Below, in pieces: positions 24,110 to 32,892 of a stretch of 64,000 bases of DNA. The translations under genes were made by a program, and so were the position numbers. Source of the DNA: Arthrobacter sp. EpRS71 (lineage in GTDB: Bacteria; Actinomycetota; Actinomycetes; Actinomycetales; Micrococcaceae); NCBI RefSeq assembly GCF_001512285.1, contig NZ_LNUV01000006.1, positions 759,159 through 823,158 on the forward strand, read 5' to 3'. Within the stretch, counting starts at the first letter, position 1. Every line of letters starts with the position of its first letter. The notes below the pieces were generated by a model, which saw only the letters and a list, made by a program, of their open reading frames with translations, made no database searches and was not told where the DNA came from.

Positions 24110-25461
24110 GCACCCAGGACAACGGCAAGATCTACGACGTCGCAGGCATCGGCGTCGGGCCTTTCAACCTGGGCCTGGCCGCCTTGAGCGAGCCCGTGGA
24201 GAACCTCGACTGCGTGTTCCTGGATCGGCGCGAATCCTTCGACTGGCATCCTGGCATGATGCTGGAGCCGGCGCACCTGCAGGTTCCGTTCATGGCGGAC
24301 CTCGTGACGCTCGCCGATCCGACGTCGCCGTTCTCTTTCCTGAACTTCCTGAAGCAGACGGGCCGCCTCTACCGTTTCTATATCCGCGAGAACTTCTACC
24401 CGTTGCGCGCCGAGTACAACCAGTACTGCCAGTGGGTGGCCGGCCAGCTTGAATCCGTTCTTTTTAGCACGGATGTGCTTGATGTGACGTATGACGACGG
24501 CGTGTACCGGCTTTCGGTGCAAGGTCCGGAGGGGGCTGAGGTGCTTCGCGCCCGCAAGCTGGTCCTGGGCACCGGCACCTCGCCGTATGTTCCAGACTCT
24601 TGTGCAGGAATTGTGAACGCCGGAGGACTTGTCCTCCACAACGCCGATTACCTGCCCAGAAAGAGTGAGCTGCAGTCCAAGCGCAGCATCACCATCGTGG
24701 GCAGCGGCCAGAGCGCGGCGGAGCTGTACTACGAATTGCTTCAGGAAATCGATGTGTACGGCTACCAGCTCAACTGGGTCACGCGCTCGGGCCGTTTCTT
24801 CCCGCTCGAGTACACCAAGCTCACCCTCGAGATGACTTCGCCGGAGTACGTGGACTACTTCCATTCGCTCCCGGGGGAGCAGCGCGATTCGTTGATCAAG
24901 AGCCAGAAGAACCTGTACAAGGGCATCAACTCGGACCTGATCGACGACATCTACGATCTCCTGTACACCAAGAGCCTCTCCGGCATGGTGGACACCCAAC
25001 TGCACACGCACTCCTCGCTCACCGCCGCAGAGTGGGATGCCGCCTCGGGTACCCACACGCTCCAGCTTCACCACGAAGAACATGGGCGCCACTACGCCCT
25101 GGAGTCTGAAGCCGTGGTCCTCGCCACCGGCTATACCTACAAGGAGCCCGCCTTCCTGGCAGGCATTCACGATCGCATCCGCCGCGACGCCAAGGGCCGT
25201 TTCGACGTCGAGCGCAACTATGGGACCGGAGTGGAACCCGGCGAAATCTTCGTCCAGAACGCCGAGCTGCACACGCACGGTTTCGTCACCCCGGACCTGG
25301 GCATGGCCGCCTACCGCAACTCCTGCATCCTGCGGGAAATAACGGGCCGGGAGGTCTACCCGATCGAGCGCAGCATCGCGTTCCAGCAGTTCGGCGCACC
25401 CGCTCCGGCAATGACAACAGAGTCCGCTGCAGTCCCGGAACCCGCAGGAGCAACCGTATGA
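24106..25461 (+). CDS. desB: Cadaverine/lysine N-monooxygenase (flavin-dependent)
   Basis: The protein has 451 residues of the IucD/SidA/PvdA N-hydroxylase family. FAD motif GIGVGPFNLGLAAL is at the N-terminus, the NADPH motif GSGQSAAELYYELL near residue 200, and the C-terminal ATGYTY motif near 345. It hydroxylates the terminal amine of cadaverine to N-hydroxycadaverine, using NADPH and O2. It overlaps both neighbours by 4 bp, so the four genes form one translationally coupled operon. Confidence 0.94.
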   Translation: MSTQDNGKIYDVAGIGVGPFNLGLAALSEPVENLDCVFLDRRESFDWHPGMMLEPAHLQVPFMADLVTLADPTSPFSFLNFLKQTGRLYRFYIRENFYPLRAEYNQYCQWVAGQLESVLFSTDVLDVTYDDGVYRLSVQGPEGAEVLRARKLVLGTGTSPYVPDSCAGIVNAGGLVLHNADYLPRKSELQSKRSITIVGSGQSAAELYYELLQEIDVYGYQLNWVTRSGRFFPLEYTKLTLEMTSPEYVDYFHSLPGEQRDSLIKSQKNLYKGINSDLIDDIYDLLYTKSLSGMVDTQLHTHSSLTAAEWDAASGTHTLQLHHEEHGRHYALESEAVVLATGYTYKEPAFLAGIHDRIRRDAKGRFDVERNYGTGVEPGEIFVQNAELHTHGFVTPDLGMAAYRNSCILREITGREVYPIERSIAFQQFGAPAPAMTTESAAVPEPAGATV

Positions 25462-26048
25462 GCTTCACGTTCCGGCCCGTCCACCCCGTGGCGGACGCAC
25501 CTGTCCTCCACAGCTGGGTCAGCCAGGAGTATGCGCGGTTCTGGGGAATGGTCTCGGCCACTGAGCAGGACGTTGTGGAGGAGTACACAAAGATCGCCGA
25601 ATCGGGCCATCACCAAGCGTTGTTGGGGCTCGACGACGGCGTTCCCGCCTTCCTGATGGAGCGGTACCGGCCGGAATCCTCACCCTTGGCGGACGTCTAC
25701 GAAGTCCAGTCCGGCGATGTGGGGATGCACCTTCTGGTGTCCCCACCCTCCGGTGACCCGAAATCAGGGTTCACCACCGCCGTCATGCAGTCCGTGATGG
25801 CCGAGCTGTTCGCCGACCCCGCAACCCGGCGGGTGGTGGTGGAACCTGACGCCCGTAACCACAAGATCCATGTCCTGAACCAGAAAGTGGGTTTCCGGCC
25901 GCACGGAGTGGTGACGCTTCCAGCCGTCGATCCTGCCGAAGACCACAAGGAAGCTCTCCTGAGTTTCTGCACCCGCGAGGATTTCCTCGCCACTCTGACC
26001 CCGATTCTGGCCGCGCCTGCCGCGGCCACCAGAGGAGATTCCCTGTGA
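25458..26048 (+). CDS. desC: Siderophore acyltransferase (GNAT/IucB-like)
   Basis: The protein has 196 residues. It has the IucB/RhbD-type acetyltransferase pattern: LHSWVSQEYARFWGM at the N-terminus, AFLMERYRPESSPLADVYEV, and RRVVVEPDARNHKIHVLNQKVGF, split here for length. It transfers acetyl or succinyl groups to N-hydroxycadaverine to form the hydroxamate. It overlaps desB (ATGA) and desD (GTGA). Confidence 0.92.
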   Translation: MSFTFRPVHPVADAPVLHSWVSQEYARFWGMVSATEQDVVEEYTKIAESGHHQALLGLDDGVPAFLMERYRPESSPLADVYEVQSGDVGMHLLVSPPSGDPKSGFTTAVMQSVMAELFADPATRRVVVEPDARNHKIHVLNQKVGFRPHGVVTLPAVDPAEDHKEALLSFCTREDFLATLTPILAAPAAATRGDSL

Positions 26049-27886
26049 CCACCCTTGTCCACCACGCCACCACCACCGCTGGGAATACCGTGCAGCACCT
26101 GACCCCGGAGCGCTGGGCCGCTGCCAACCGCCACCTGGTCCGGAAGGCGATCGCCGAGTTCTCTCACGAGCGCATCCTGGTCCCGGAGCTCGTCCGGGAA
26201 GAGGGCGCTGGCGTCGGGCTTTACAAGGTGGTGAGCGATGACGATGCTACTGAGTACCGTTTTCGTGCCCGGGTCCTGCAGCTCGATCACTGGTCCGTTG
26301 CCGCGGATTCCATCGTGCGCCTCCGCGACGGCGGGGAACTGCCGCTTGATGCCATGGATTTCATTGCCGAATTCCACGAGGCACTGGCCATCCGGATGGA
26401 AATGCTGCCGGTATACCTTGAGGAGATCAGCAGCACGCTGGCGAGCCATGCGTACAAGCAGGGCAAGCCGTTCAGCTCGGCTGAATTGGCAGCGGGCATC
26501 ACGGGTGGGACTGACCGGGCCGCCGACTTCCAGGCCATTGAGCACAGCATGACCGAGGGCCACCCTTGTTTCGTGGCCAACAATGGCCGGCTTGGATTCG
26601 GGATTGCTGACTATCACGCGTTCGCTCCGGAGACCGGTGCCACCGTGAAGCTGCAGTGGATCGCGGTGCACCGCAGCAAGGCTGTCTTCACATCGAGTGC
26701 CGGGCTGGATTACCGGACGCACTTCGAGGCTGAACTGGGGCCGGCCACTCTTGCGTGGTTCAACGCGGAACTGTCCGCATCCGGGCTGGATCCCGAGGAC
26801 TATCTCCTCATGCCCGTCCACCCGTGGCAGTGGGACAACAAGCTAACAGTGACGTTTGCGGCAGAAATCGCCCAGCGCCACATCGTGAGCCTTGGTACGG
26901 GCGAAGATTCCTATCAGGCGCAGCAGTCCATCCGGACGTTCTTCAACACGGACCACCCGGAGAAGGCGTACGTGAAGACGGCCATGTCCGTGCTGAACAT
27001 GGGATTCATGCGTGGCTTGTCTCCGCAGTACATGAAGGCCACGCCTGCCATCAACGACTGGTTGCAGGAACTGATCGGCAATGACCAGGAGCTCCAGAAC
27101 CGGGGCCTGGCCATGATCCGTGAAACCGCGGCCATCGGCTATCACAACCACTATTACGAGGCTGCTTCGGCCAAGGGTTCCCCCTACCGCAAGATGCTCT
27201 CGGCCCTGTGGAGGGAAAGCCCACTGCCGTTGCTCAAGGACGGGCAGCAGTTGGCCACCATGGCGTCGTTGCTGCACGTTGATGGCACCGGGAAATCCGT
27301 GGTTTCCGCCCTGATTGCGCGCTCCGGCCTGGCACCCACCGAGTGGCTGCGACGCTACTTCGAGGCGTACCTCGTACCGCTGGTGCATTGCCTTTACGAG
27401 TACGAGCTCGCTTTCATGCCGCACGGCGAAAACGTGATCCTGATCCTCGAAGACGGCGTGCCTGTCCGCGCGATCATAAAGGACATCGCTGAGGAAATCG
27501 TGGTCATGGGGGACCGGCTGGAACTGCCGGAGGAAGTCTCCCGGGTCAAGGCCGAGATCCCCGCTGAGGAAATGGTCCTGGCCATCTTCACGGACGTGTT
27601 CGACTGCATCTTCCGCTTCCTCGGCGCCATCCTTGTGGAGGATGGGACCTTGCGCGAAGATGAGTTCTGGGGAACCGCTGCTTCCGTACTGCGCGAATAC
27701 CAGCAGCGCCATCCGGAGCTCGCGGACCAGTTCGCCATGCACGATCTGTTCGCGCCGGACTTTGAGTTGTCCTGCCTCAACCGCCTCCAGCTCCGGAACA
27801 ATCAGCAGATGTTGGATATCTCGGATCCCTCCGGCGGGCTACAAATGGCCGGCCGCCTGGCCAACCCGTTGGCCAGGTTCGCCTAG
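26045..27886 (+). CDS. desD: NRPS-independent siderophore synthetase (IucA/IucC family)
   Basis: The protein has 613 residues. NIS synthetase features are KGHPCFVANNGRLGF-like segments (here EGHPCFVANNGRLGFG), HPWQWDNK, SIRTFFN and the C-terminal FhuF-like iron-transporter region starting near 440 with HGENVILIL. It joins hydroxamate units with ATP into a desferrioxamine-type product; chain length and cyclisation cannot be read from sequence. No uptake gene is adjacent, so import genes must lie elsewhere. Confidence 0.95.
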   Translation: MTTLVHHATTTAGNTVQHLTPERWAAANRHLVRKAIAEFSHERILVPELVREEGAGVGLYKVVSDDDATEYRFRARVLQLDHWSVAADSIVRLRDGGELPLDAMDFIAEFHEALAIRMEMLPVYLEEISSTLASHAYKQGKPFSSAELAAGITGGTDRAADFQAIEHSMTEGHPCFVANNGRLGFGIADYHAFAPETGATVKLQWIAVHRSKAVFTSSAGLDYRTHFEAELGPATLAWFNAELSASGLDPEDYLLMPVHPWQWDNKLTVTFAAEIAQRHIVSLGTGEDSYQAQQSIRTFFNTDHPEKAYVKTAMSVLNMGFMRGLSPQYMKATPAINDWLQELIGNDQELQNRGLAMIRETAAIGYHNHYYEAASAKGSPYRKMLSALWRESPLPLLKDGQQLATMASLLHVDGTGKSVVSALIARSGLAPTEWLRRYFEAYLVPLVHCLYEYELAFMPHGENVILILEDGVPVRAIIKDIAEEIVVMGDRLELPEEVSRVKAEIPAEEMVLAIFTDVFDCIFRFLGAILVEDGTLREDEFWGTAASVLREYQQRHPELADQFAMHDLFAPDFELSCLNRLQLRNNQQMLDISDPSGGLQMAGRLANPLARFA

Positions 27887-27904
27887 GCAGCGTCTCCTCA
27901 GGGG

Positions 27905-27931
27905 CCGCAGGAGGCCGAGAGCCTCCTGCGG
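27905..27931 (+). terminator. Terminator after desD
   Basis: A perfect 10-bp stem (CCGCAGGAGG/CCTCCTGCGG) with a 7-base loop lies 19 bp after the desD stop. The following bases are only weakly U-rich. Confidence 0.65.
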
Positions 27932-27949
27932 TCCCTGCTGCATTCTTAG

Positions 27950-27970
27950 TTATTGTCAAAGTGACGATAA
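27950..27970. promoter_or_regulatory. NrtR-like operator 1 before pnuC
   Basis: A 9-3-9 inverted repeat: TTATTGTCA, AAG, TGACGATAA, with one mismatch between arms. It overlaps the -35 hexamer. A second copy with the same spacing lies 35 bp downstream. Neither has been footprinted; assignment to NrtR rests on the nrtR gene ending the same operon. Confidence 0.75.
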
Positions 27971-27982
27971 CCCTGCTAGGGT
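27953..27982 (+). promoter_or_regulatory. Predicted pnuC-nadR-nrtR promoter
   Basis: A -35 hexamer TTGTCA (27953-27958) and a -10 hexamer TAGGGT (27977-27982) are separated by 18 bp. Operator 1 covers the -35 and operator 2 covers the start region, so binding to both would block initiation. Confidence 0.6.
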
Positions 27983-27984
27983 AT

Positions 27985-28005
27985 TTATTGTCAGGTTGAT
28001 AATAA
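27985..28005. promoter_or_regulatory. NrtR-like operator 2 before pnuC
   Basis: TTATTGTCA, GGT, TGATAATAA: the same 9-3-9 layout and identical left arm as the site at 27950-27970, with one arm mismatch. Centre-to-centre distance is 35 bp, about 3.3 helical turns. Confidence 0.75.
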
Positions 28006-28022
28006 TGAACTGAAGGATGACG

Positions 28023-28688
28023 ATGATGGCACTGCTCGACTGGATGAACTCCGCGGCAATCCCCAACCTCTTCGGCGCTCCGGTGAGCTGGATCGAAATC
28101 ATTGGTTTCGTCACCGGCGCCGCCTGCGTCTACGGAGTCGCGAAGCAGAAGCTGTGGAACTGGCCCATCGGAATCCTGAACAACATCGCGTTCATGATCT
28201 TGTTCCTGGGAGCCGGCCTTTATGGCGAAACCGTCCTGCAAGTCATTTTCGCCGCCGTCGCCGCCTATGGTTGGTACAACTGGATCCGCGGTACCGCCGG
28301 CACGGAGAGCCGGAACGACCTCCCCATCCGCGATGCGAGCCGCAATGAGCTGATCCTCGGCCTCGGGGCCACGGCAGCCGGCACTGCAGCCGTGGCGATG
28401 GTCCTCACCCACGGAACCGATTCCCAAGTTCCTTGGCCGGACGCCTTCGTGCTGACCGCATCCCTGGTGGCCACCTACGGGCAGGCCAAGAAGATCTTCC
28501 AGCACTGGTACGTGTGGATTTTCATCGACGTGGTTTCCATCCCGCTCTACTTCAGCCGCGGACTGGCGTTGACCGCCATCCTTTACCTCGGATTCCTGGC
28601 CCTCTGCATCTACGGGCTCATCGACTGGAAGCGCACACGAATCGCTGCAGCGCCGGCCGTCCCCGAGACCATCACGACAGGAGCCTGA
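28023..28688 (+). CDS. pnuC: Nicotinamide riboside transporter PnuC
   Basis: The protein has 221 residues with about 7 membrane segments and the PnuC pattern: EIIGFVTGAACVYGVAKQKLWNWPIGILNN, split across residues 22-51, and the C-terminal NHWYVWIFIDVVSIPLYF-like QHWYVWIFIDVVSIPLY. The ATG at 28023 is preferred because GAAGG ends 6 bases upstream; the ATG at 28017 abuts it. It imports nicotinamide riboside for the NadR kinase encoded next. Confidence 0.94.
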   Translation: MMALLDWMNSAAIPNLFGAPVSWIEIIGFVTGAACVYGVAKQKLWNWPIGILNNIAFMILFLGAGLYGETVLQVIFAAVAAYGWYNWIRGTAGTESRNDLPIRDASRNELILGLGATAAGTAAVAMVLTHGTDSQVPWPDAFVLTASLVATYGQAKKIFQHWYVWIFIDVVSIPLYFSRGLALTAILYLGFLALCIYGLIDWKRTRIAAAPAVPETITTGA

Positions 28689-28689
28689 C

Positions 28690-29814
28690 GTGTACAAGCA
28701 AGCCATGGTCATTGGCAAGTTCTACCCGCCGCACGCAGGCCACGCCCACTTGGTGAACACCGCCGCGGCGCAGTCCGGGAGAGTCGCCGTCCTGGTCCTC
28801 GGCAGTCGATTTGAGTCCATCACTGTGGAGGAGCGGGTCACGTGGCTGGCCGCTGAATTCGACGACGTCGACGGAGTGGACATCATCGGAATGCGCAACG
28901 ACTGCCCCGAGGATTACCATTCGGACGACATCTGGAAGGCGCAGAACGAGCTGATGCGCCTGGCACTGAAAAGCCATGGTGTGACGTCCATCGATGCTGT
29001 GTTCAGCTCCGAAGAATACGGTGCCCGGCTCGCCGAGGCCTTCGGGGCAGAGCACGTGCTGGTGGACCCGTCCCGGCGGGCATACCCGATCAGCGGCACC
29101 ATGTGCCGTGAGGACCTCGGTGCCTCGTGGCCGTTGGTCATCGCTCCCGCCCGCCAGGACCTGGCAACCCGGATCATTGTGGTCGGCGCCGAATCAACAG
29201 GCACCACCACCTTGACCAACGCGCTGGCCGAACATTACCGGCCGAGATTCCCCCGGATTGCCGACGTCCCCGAATATGGCCGTCAGTTCACGTACGAGAA
29301 GTTCCACCGCCTCCGCTCGGAGACGCCCGACGCCGGTATAGAGGACATGGTGTGGACCGCCGAAGACTTCAGCGTGATCGGCGCACGGCAGAATGCGATG
29401 GAAAACGCGGCAGCGGATTCCTGCCCCTTGGTGATCGCAGACACCGATGCCCTGGCCACCACGCTGTGGGAGCGGTACTACCTCGGCGAAGGAAGCTTTG
29501 GCTCTTTCCATGCGGCTGACGTCCTGCCGCGCAGGGATCTGTACTTGATCACCGATCATGAGGGCGTGGCCTTTGAAGACGACGGGTGGCGTGAAGGCGA
29601 GCACCGGCGGGCAGAAATGACCGAGTGGTTCAAGGAAACCCTGACCGAGGAGGGGCATTCCTGGATTTTGGTCACTGGTGACCATGATCGGCGGGTAAAG
29701 ACTGCCGTCGAGACGATTGATCTCATTCTTGCCCAACGGAGCGGATTCACTTCACCGCCGTGGGCAAGCCGGACTGTTCTGGCCCCATCCGTTCTGGAAG
29801 GCGCATCGGCATGA
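28690..29814 (+). CDS. nadR: Bifunctional NMN adenylyltransferase / nicotinamide riboside kinase NadR
   Basis: The protein has 374 residues, starting with GTG. The N-terminal nucleotidylyltransferase motif is GKFYPPHAGHAHL (HxGH at H15-H18), and YPISGTMCRED lies near 137. The C-terminal kinase domain has a P-loop GAESTGTTTL in which the usual Lys is Thr, then PEYGRQF and DTDALATTLW. It has no DNA-binding domain, so unlike the enterobacterial NadR it is only an enzyme; control is by NrtR. It makes NMN then NAD from imported riboside. Confidence 0.92.
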   Translation: MYKQAMVIGKFYPPHAGHAHLVNTAAAQSGRVAVLVLGSRFESITVEERVTWLAAEFDDVDGVDIIGMRNDCPEDYHSDDIWKAQNELMRLALKSHGVTSIDAVFSSEEYGARLAEAFGAEHVLVDPSRRAYPISGTMCREDLGASWPLVIAPARQDLATRIIVVGAESTGTTTLTNALAEHYRPRFPRIADVPEYGRQFTYEKFHRLRSETPDAGIEDMVWTAEDFSVIGARQNAMENAAADSCPLVIADTDALATTLWERYYLGEGSFGSFHAADVLPRRDLYLITDHEGVAFEDDGWREGEHRRAEMTEWFKETLTEEGHSWILVTGDHDRRVKTAVETIDLILAQRSGFTSPPWASRTVLAPSVLEGASA

Positions 29815-30569
29815 CGGCGGATTCACAGTCCGCGAGGGAGTTCCTCGACAGCTACGACCCCGGGGATTACCCTGCCGTGGCACTCACGGTGGACCTGGTG
29901 GTCTTTGCGGTCACCAATGGTGCGTTGAACGTCGCGTTGGTGCGCCGGGGAGGGCATCCGTTCAAGGATGCGCTGGCCCTGCCCGGTGGTTTCGTGGGGC
30001 CTGAGGAGTCCGCCGAACAAGCGGCGGTGCGGGAGCTCGCGGAAGAGACGGGCCTGGACCTGGGGAGCCTTCCGGTGCACGTGGAGCAGTTGGCCACGTA
30101 CACCGGCCCGAAGAGGGACCCCCGGATGCGGGTGGTCTCCGTTGCCCACCTGGCCTTGCTGGCAACTGACGGGAGGGTCCTGCCTGGGATTGCCGCGGGA
30201 TCGGATGCGGCAGCTGCCGCGTGGCACCCCGTCCACCACCTTCTACGCAGCAGCGATCTGGCCTTCGACCACCATCAGATCCTGCAGGACGGCCTGGGGC
30301 GATTGGCCGGCAAGATGGAATACAGCACCGTTGCCGCCCGCCTGCTGCCGAACGAGTTCACGCTGACGCAGCTTCGCGCCGTCTACGACGCCGTGTGGGA
30401 CACCACCCTGCCTGCCGGAAACTTCACCCGGAAGATGATGCCCCACCTGACCGACACGGGCCGGAAATCGAGGGCGGCTACCGGTGGCGCCCCGGCGGCG
30501 CTGTTCACTGCCCCTGACCGGCACATTCACCCGCCCCTGGCCAAGCCGACCACCAGCCCCGGGCGTTAG
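29811..30569 (+). CDS. nrtR: NrtR-type Nudix transcriptional regulator of NAD metabolism
   Basis: The protein has 252 residues, starting at the ATG that overlaps the nadR stop (ATGA). The N-terminal Nudix domain has an intact box GFVGPEESAEQAAVRELAEE-TGL (Gx5Ex7REUxEExGU), so ADP-ribose pyrophosphatase activity may remain. The C-terminal winged helix runs from about 150 (MEYSTVAARLLPNEFTLTQL, AVYDAVWDTTLPAGNFTRKM). NrtR proteins bind DNA and release it with ADP-ribose or a related NAD metabolite. The probable targets are the two sites before pnuC. Its stop overlaps the stop of the BNR gene on the other strand. Confidence 0.92.
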   Translation: MTADSQSAREFLDSYDPGDYPAVALTVDLVVFAVTNGALNVALVRRGGHPFKDALALPGGFVGPEESAEQAAVRELAEETGLDLGSLPVHVEQLATYTGPKRDPRMRVVSVAHLALLATDGRVLPGIAAGSDAAAAAWHPVHHLLRSSDLAFDHHQILQDGLGRLAGKMEYSTVAARLLPNEFTLTQLRAVYDAVWDTTLPAGNFTRKMMPHLTDTGRKSRAATGGAPAALFTAPDRHIHPPLAKPTTSPGR

Positions 30570-31876
30570 AGGAGCAGCACTATCTCTGTGGAGTAGCTCT
30601 GCGACGCGCTCATTGATCCCCGGAACCAGCACACTGCGTGAACGGAAGAGTCGCCGGGAATCACCATGGGCCGGAGGTTGTCCACGGCCGACCCCTCGGT
30701 GATGGCTTCCCACGTCCAGCTGGCACCGGAATCGGCAGTGACGCCCCTGTAGATCTCGTAATGCGGAGTGGTTGCCCCTGTTCGCGGATCTACCGGTGTG
30801 GAAAGGTAGACGCAATCCAGGTTGTTCGGGTCCACGGCTCCCAGGCCGGTGTAGTCCTGCTCGTGCGGCAGCAGGCCAGGGCCGGCGACGGCGAGCGGGT
30901 GCAGCTTCCATTGGGTGCCGTCACAGCGCGCGTACAGCAGGCGGTGATCATCGACGTCGAGCCTCTGCTCCCGCTGCAGCGGACCGTTCACGTCATTGGC
31001 CCGGCAGCTGAGGATCGCAGCCAGCCCGCTGCCCTGTTGGCGGAGGTCAGTAGTCCAACCGTGGGTGAGGACGTCGCCGTCGAGCGTTGTTCCTGCCTCG
31101 AAGATGGTGGTCAGGGCCGTTTGGTTGATGCCCGGGGAGCCGATGACCGGCTTGCTGACCACGTTGCCCTCTGCGTCGTGGAGGGCGTCGTCCTGTAGGT
31201 AGCCGTGGTAAATGCTGTTGTTGTAGTCGCGTGGGTGGTGGTCCGTGGTGATGAGGTGGATCCGGTCCCTGCCGTTGCCGGCGTAGCGGGTGTAACCGTT
31301 GACGTAGCCGATTTTGGGGCGGGTGAAGAGTTTGCCACCGTAGCTCCACGTGCTGCCGTGGTCCTCGGAGATCATCAGGGTGGGGTCGTCGTTGATGGCG
31401 CGGACAAAATTGTAGACCCGGCCTTCGGCACTCAGTGCGTGAAGGTTGGAGTACGTGGCCCCGCGGCCGTCGGCGAGCTCCGTCCAGTCGAAGTGCTGCT
31501 CGGGCTCCCACCCGGAGGCGTCATGCGGCCGGGTGGAGACGCGCCAGCGGGAGTAGTTGTCCGTCTTGTGCTTGGCGTACATCGCAACATAGTGTCCGTC
31601 GGGCCGGATCAGGAGTGCCGGGGCATTGTGGTCATCGGCCTCCAGCCGTTCATGGAGCACGTGGATTTGGCTCTGGCCGGTAGCAAGGTTCACTGCTGTG
31701 ACCTCGATGTTGCCGCCGCGTTCCGCGCCACCTGGACCTTCGGGGGCGGCCACTGAGCCCACCAGCAGAGTGTTGGTTGCGGGGTCGATCAGTGCGCGCT
31801 CGTCTTGAAACCAGCACCAGGCTCCGTTGTTGTTGACCACAACTGGATCGTGAAGGGATGGGGCTCGGGTGACCAT
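30566..31876 (-). CDS. BNR-repeat beta-propeller protein (BNR_4 family, possible polysaccharide lyase)
   Basis: The protein has 436 residues with no signal peptide. The N-terminal signature NNNGAWCWFQDERALID and several blade motifs (SEDHGSTWSYGG, DSGASWTWEA) mark the BNR_4 seven-bladed propeller family, which contains ulvan/rhamnogalacturonan-type lyases. HxxxxDNHNAPAL-like ADDHNAPALL and HHPRDYNNSIYHGY may form the active face. Lack of a signal peptide suggests it acts on imported oligosaccharides. Stops of this gene and nrtR share bases (30566-30569). Enzyme activity is unproven. Confidence 0.78.
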   Translation of the reverse strand: MVTRAPSLHDPVVVNNNGAWCWFQDERALIDPATNTLLVGSVAAPEGPGGAERGGNIEVTAVNLATGQSQIHVLHERLEADDHNAPALLIRPDGHYVAMYAKHKTDNYSRWRVSTRPHDASGWEPEQHFDWTELADGRGATYSNLHALSAEGRVYNFVRAINDDPTLMISEDHGSTWSYGGKLFTRPKIGYVNGYTRYAGNGRDRIHLITTDHHPRDYNNSIYHGYLQDDALHDAEGNVVSKPVIGSPGINQTALTTIFEAGTTLDGDVLTHGWTTDLRQQGSGLAAILSCRANDVNGPLQREQRLDVDDHRLLYARCDGTQWKLHPLAVAGPGLLPHEQDYTGLGAVDPNNLDCVYLSTPVDPRTGATTPHYEIYRGVTADSGASWTWEAITEGSAVDNLRPMVIPGDSSVHAVCWFRGSMSASQSYSTEIVLLL

Positions 31877-31933
31877 GGGGATCCTTTGCGACTTTGCATC
31901 GTTTCAATTCTTGTGTGGTACTAGTCTAGGCGC

Positions 31934-32713
31934 ATGACCACACGAGCCAACGAACTCACAGCCTTGGTCACCGGGGCCACCGCCGGTCTCGGTGCGGAAT
32001 TCGCCCGCCACCTTGCCGAAGCCGGACACCACCTGGTGCTGGTAGCCCGTGATGAACAACGCTTGAAACAAACCGCCGAGGAGCTTGAACGCGACTTCAG
32101 CATCTCGGCGGAGGTCCTTTCCGCGGACTTGACCACCGACGTCGGGGTCGCCGCCGTTGCGGACCGCTTGCGGGATGCGGCACGGCCCGTGGATGTCCTG
32201 GTCAACAATGCCGGAATCGGACTGTTGAAATCGTTCGAACAGAATGACCTGGACGAGGAACGCCGGCACTTGCGGCTCCACGTCCAAACCCCCATGGAGC
32301 TGTGCCACGCGGCCCTTGACGTCATGCTGGCCCGCGGCAAAGGCCGGATCATCAACGTAGCCAGCGTGGCAGCGTTCGCCAACAGGGGCAGCTACTCGGC
32401 GGCCAAAGCGTGGCAGGTGACCTTCAGCCGGTGGGCCAACACAGCCTACGCCGCATCCGGAGTGCAGGTGACCGCGGTGTGCCCCGGATTCACGCACACC
32501 GAATTCCACGATCGCATGGGCATGGACAAATCCGTTGCGCCCCGCTTCCTGTGGCTGACCGCCGATCGCGTAGTGCGGGAAGGGCTGGAGGACAACGCCA
32601 AAGGCAAAGCAGTCTCCATCCCGACCCGTCGGTACAAGGTAGTCAGCTTCTTCGCCCGCATCCTCCCAGCCAAACTCACCTCCGGCCCACCGCGCAGGCC
32701 GCGTGAACCGTAG
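31934..32713 (+). CDS. SDR family NAD(P)-dependent oxidoreductase
   Basis: A complete classical SDR of 259 residues: TGATAGLGAEFA cofactor motif at the N-terminus, NNAGIG, catalytic Ser in INVASVAAFA and YSAAK active-site motif, then VCPGFTHTEF. An Arg-rich tail (PRRPREP) and the hydrophobic FFARILPAK suggest lipid-type relatives (DltE/YqjQ-like), whose substrates are uncertain. It lies alone between the BNR gene and the second sigma fusion. Confidence 0.9.
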   Translation: MTTRANELTALVTGATAGLGAEFARHLAEAGHHLVLVARDEQRLKQTAEELERDFSISAEVLSADLTTDVGVAAVADRLRDAARPVDVLVNNAGIGLLKSFEQNDLDEERRHLRLHVQTPMELCHAALDVMLARGKGRIINVASVAAFANRGSYSAAKAWQVTFSRWANTAYAASGVQVTAVCPGFTHTEFHDRMGMDKSVAPRFLWLTADRVVREGLEDNAKGKAVSIPTRRYKVVSFFARILPAKLTSGPPRRPREP

Positions 32714-32787
32714 CCATGAAATCTGTTCCGGGCTGTTCACTTTGAGGGTGTGCGGGCCTTAGGCTGATGCTGGAGTGTGGCGCCGGG

Positions 32788-32819
32788 CACGGCTGCTGCA
32801 CGGGGGCTGCAGCAGCGTG
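32788..32819 (+). terminator. Hairpin between the SDR gene and the second sigma fusion gene
   Basis: Arms CACGGCTGCTGCA and TGCAGCAGCGTG pair with one bulge around a 7-base loop. There is no U-run, so it may be a factor-dependent terminator or an operator for the sigma gene. Confidence 0.4.
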
Positions 32820-32892
32820 GTCCCGCAAGCAGGGCCCCGCTAAGGGCTCGTGTTTTCCCGCGAACCAAAGCCGTGTCCAAAGCGAGTAGTGC

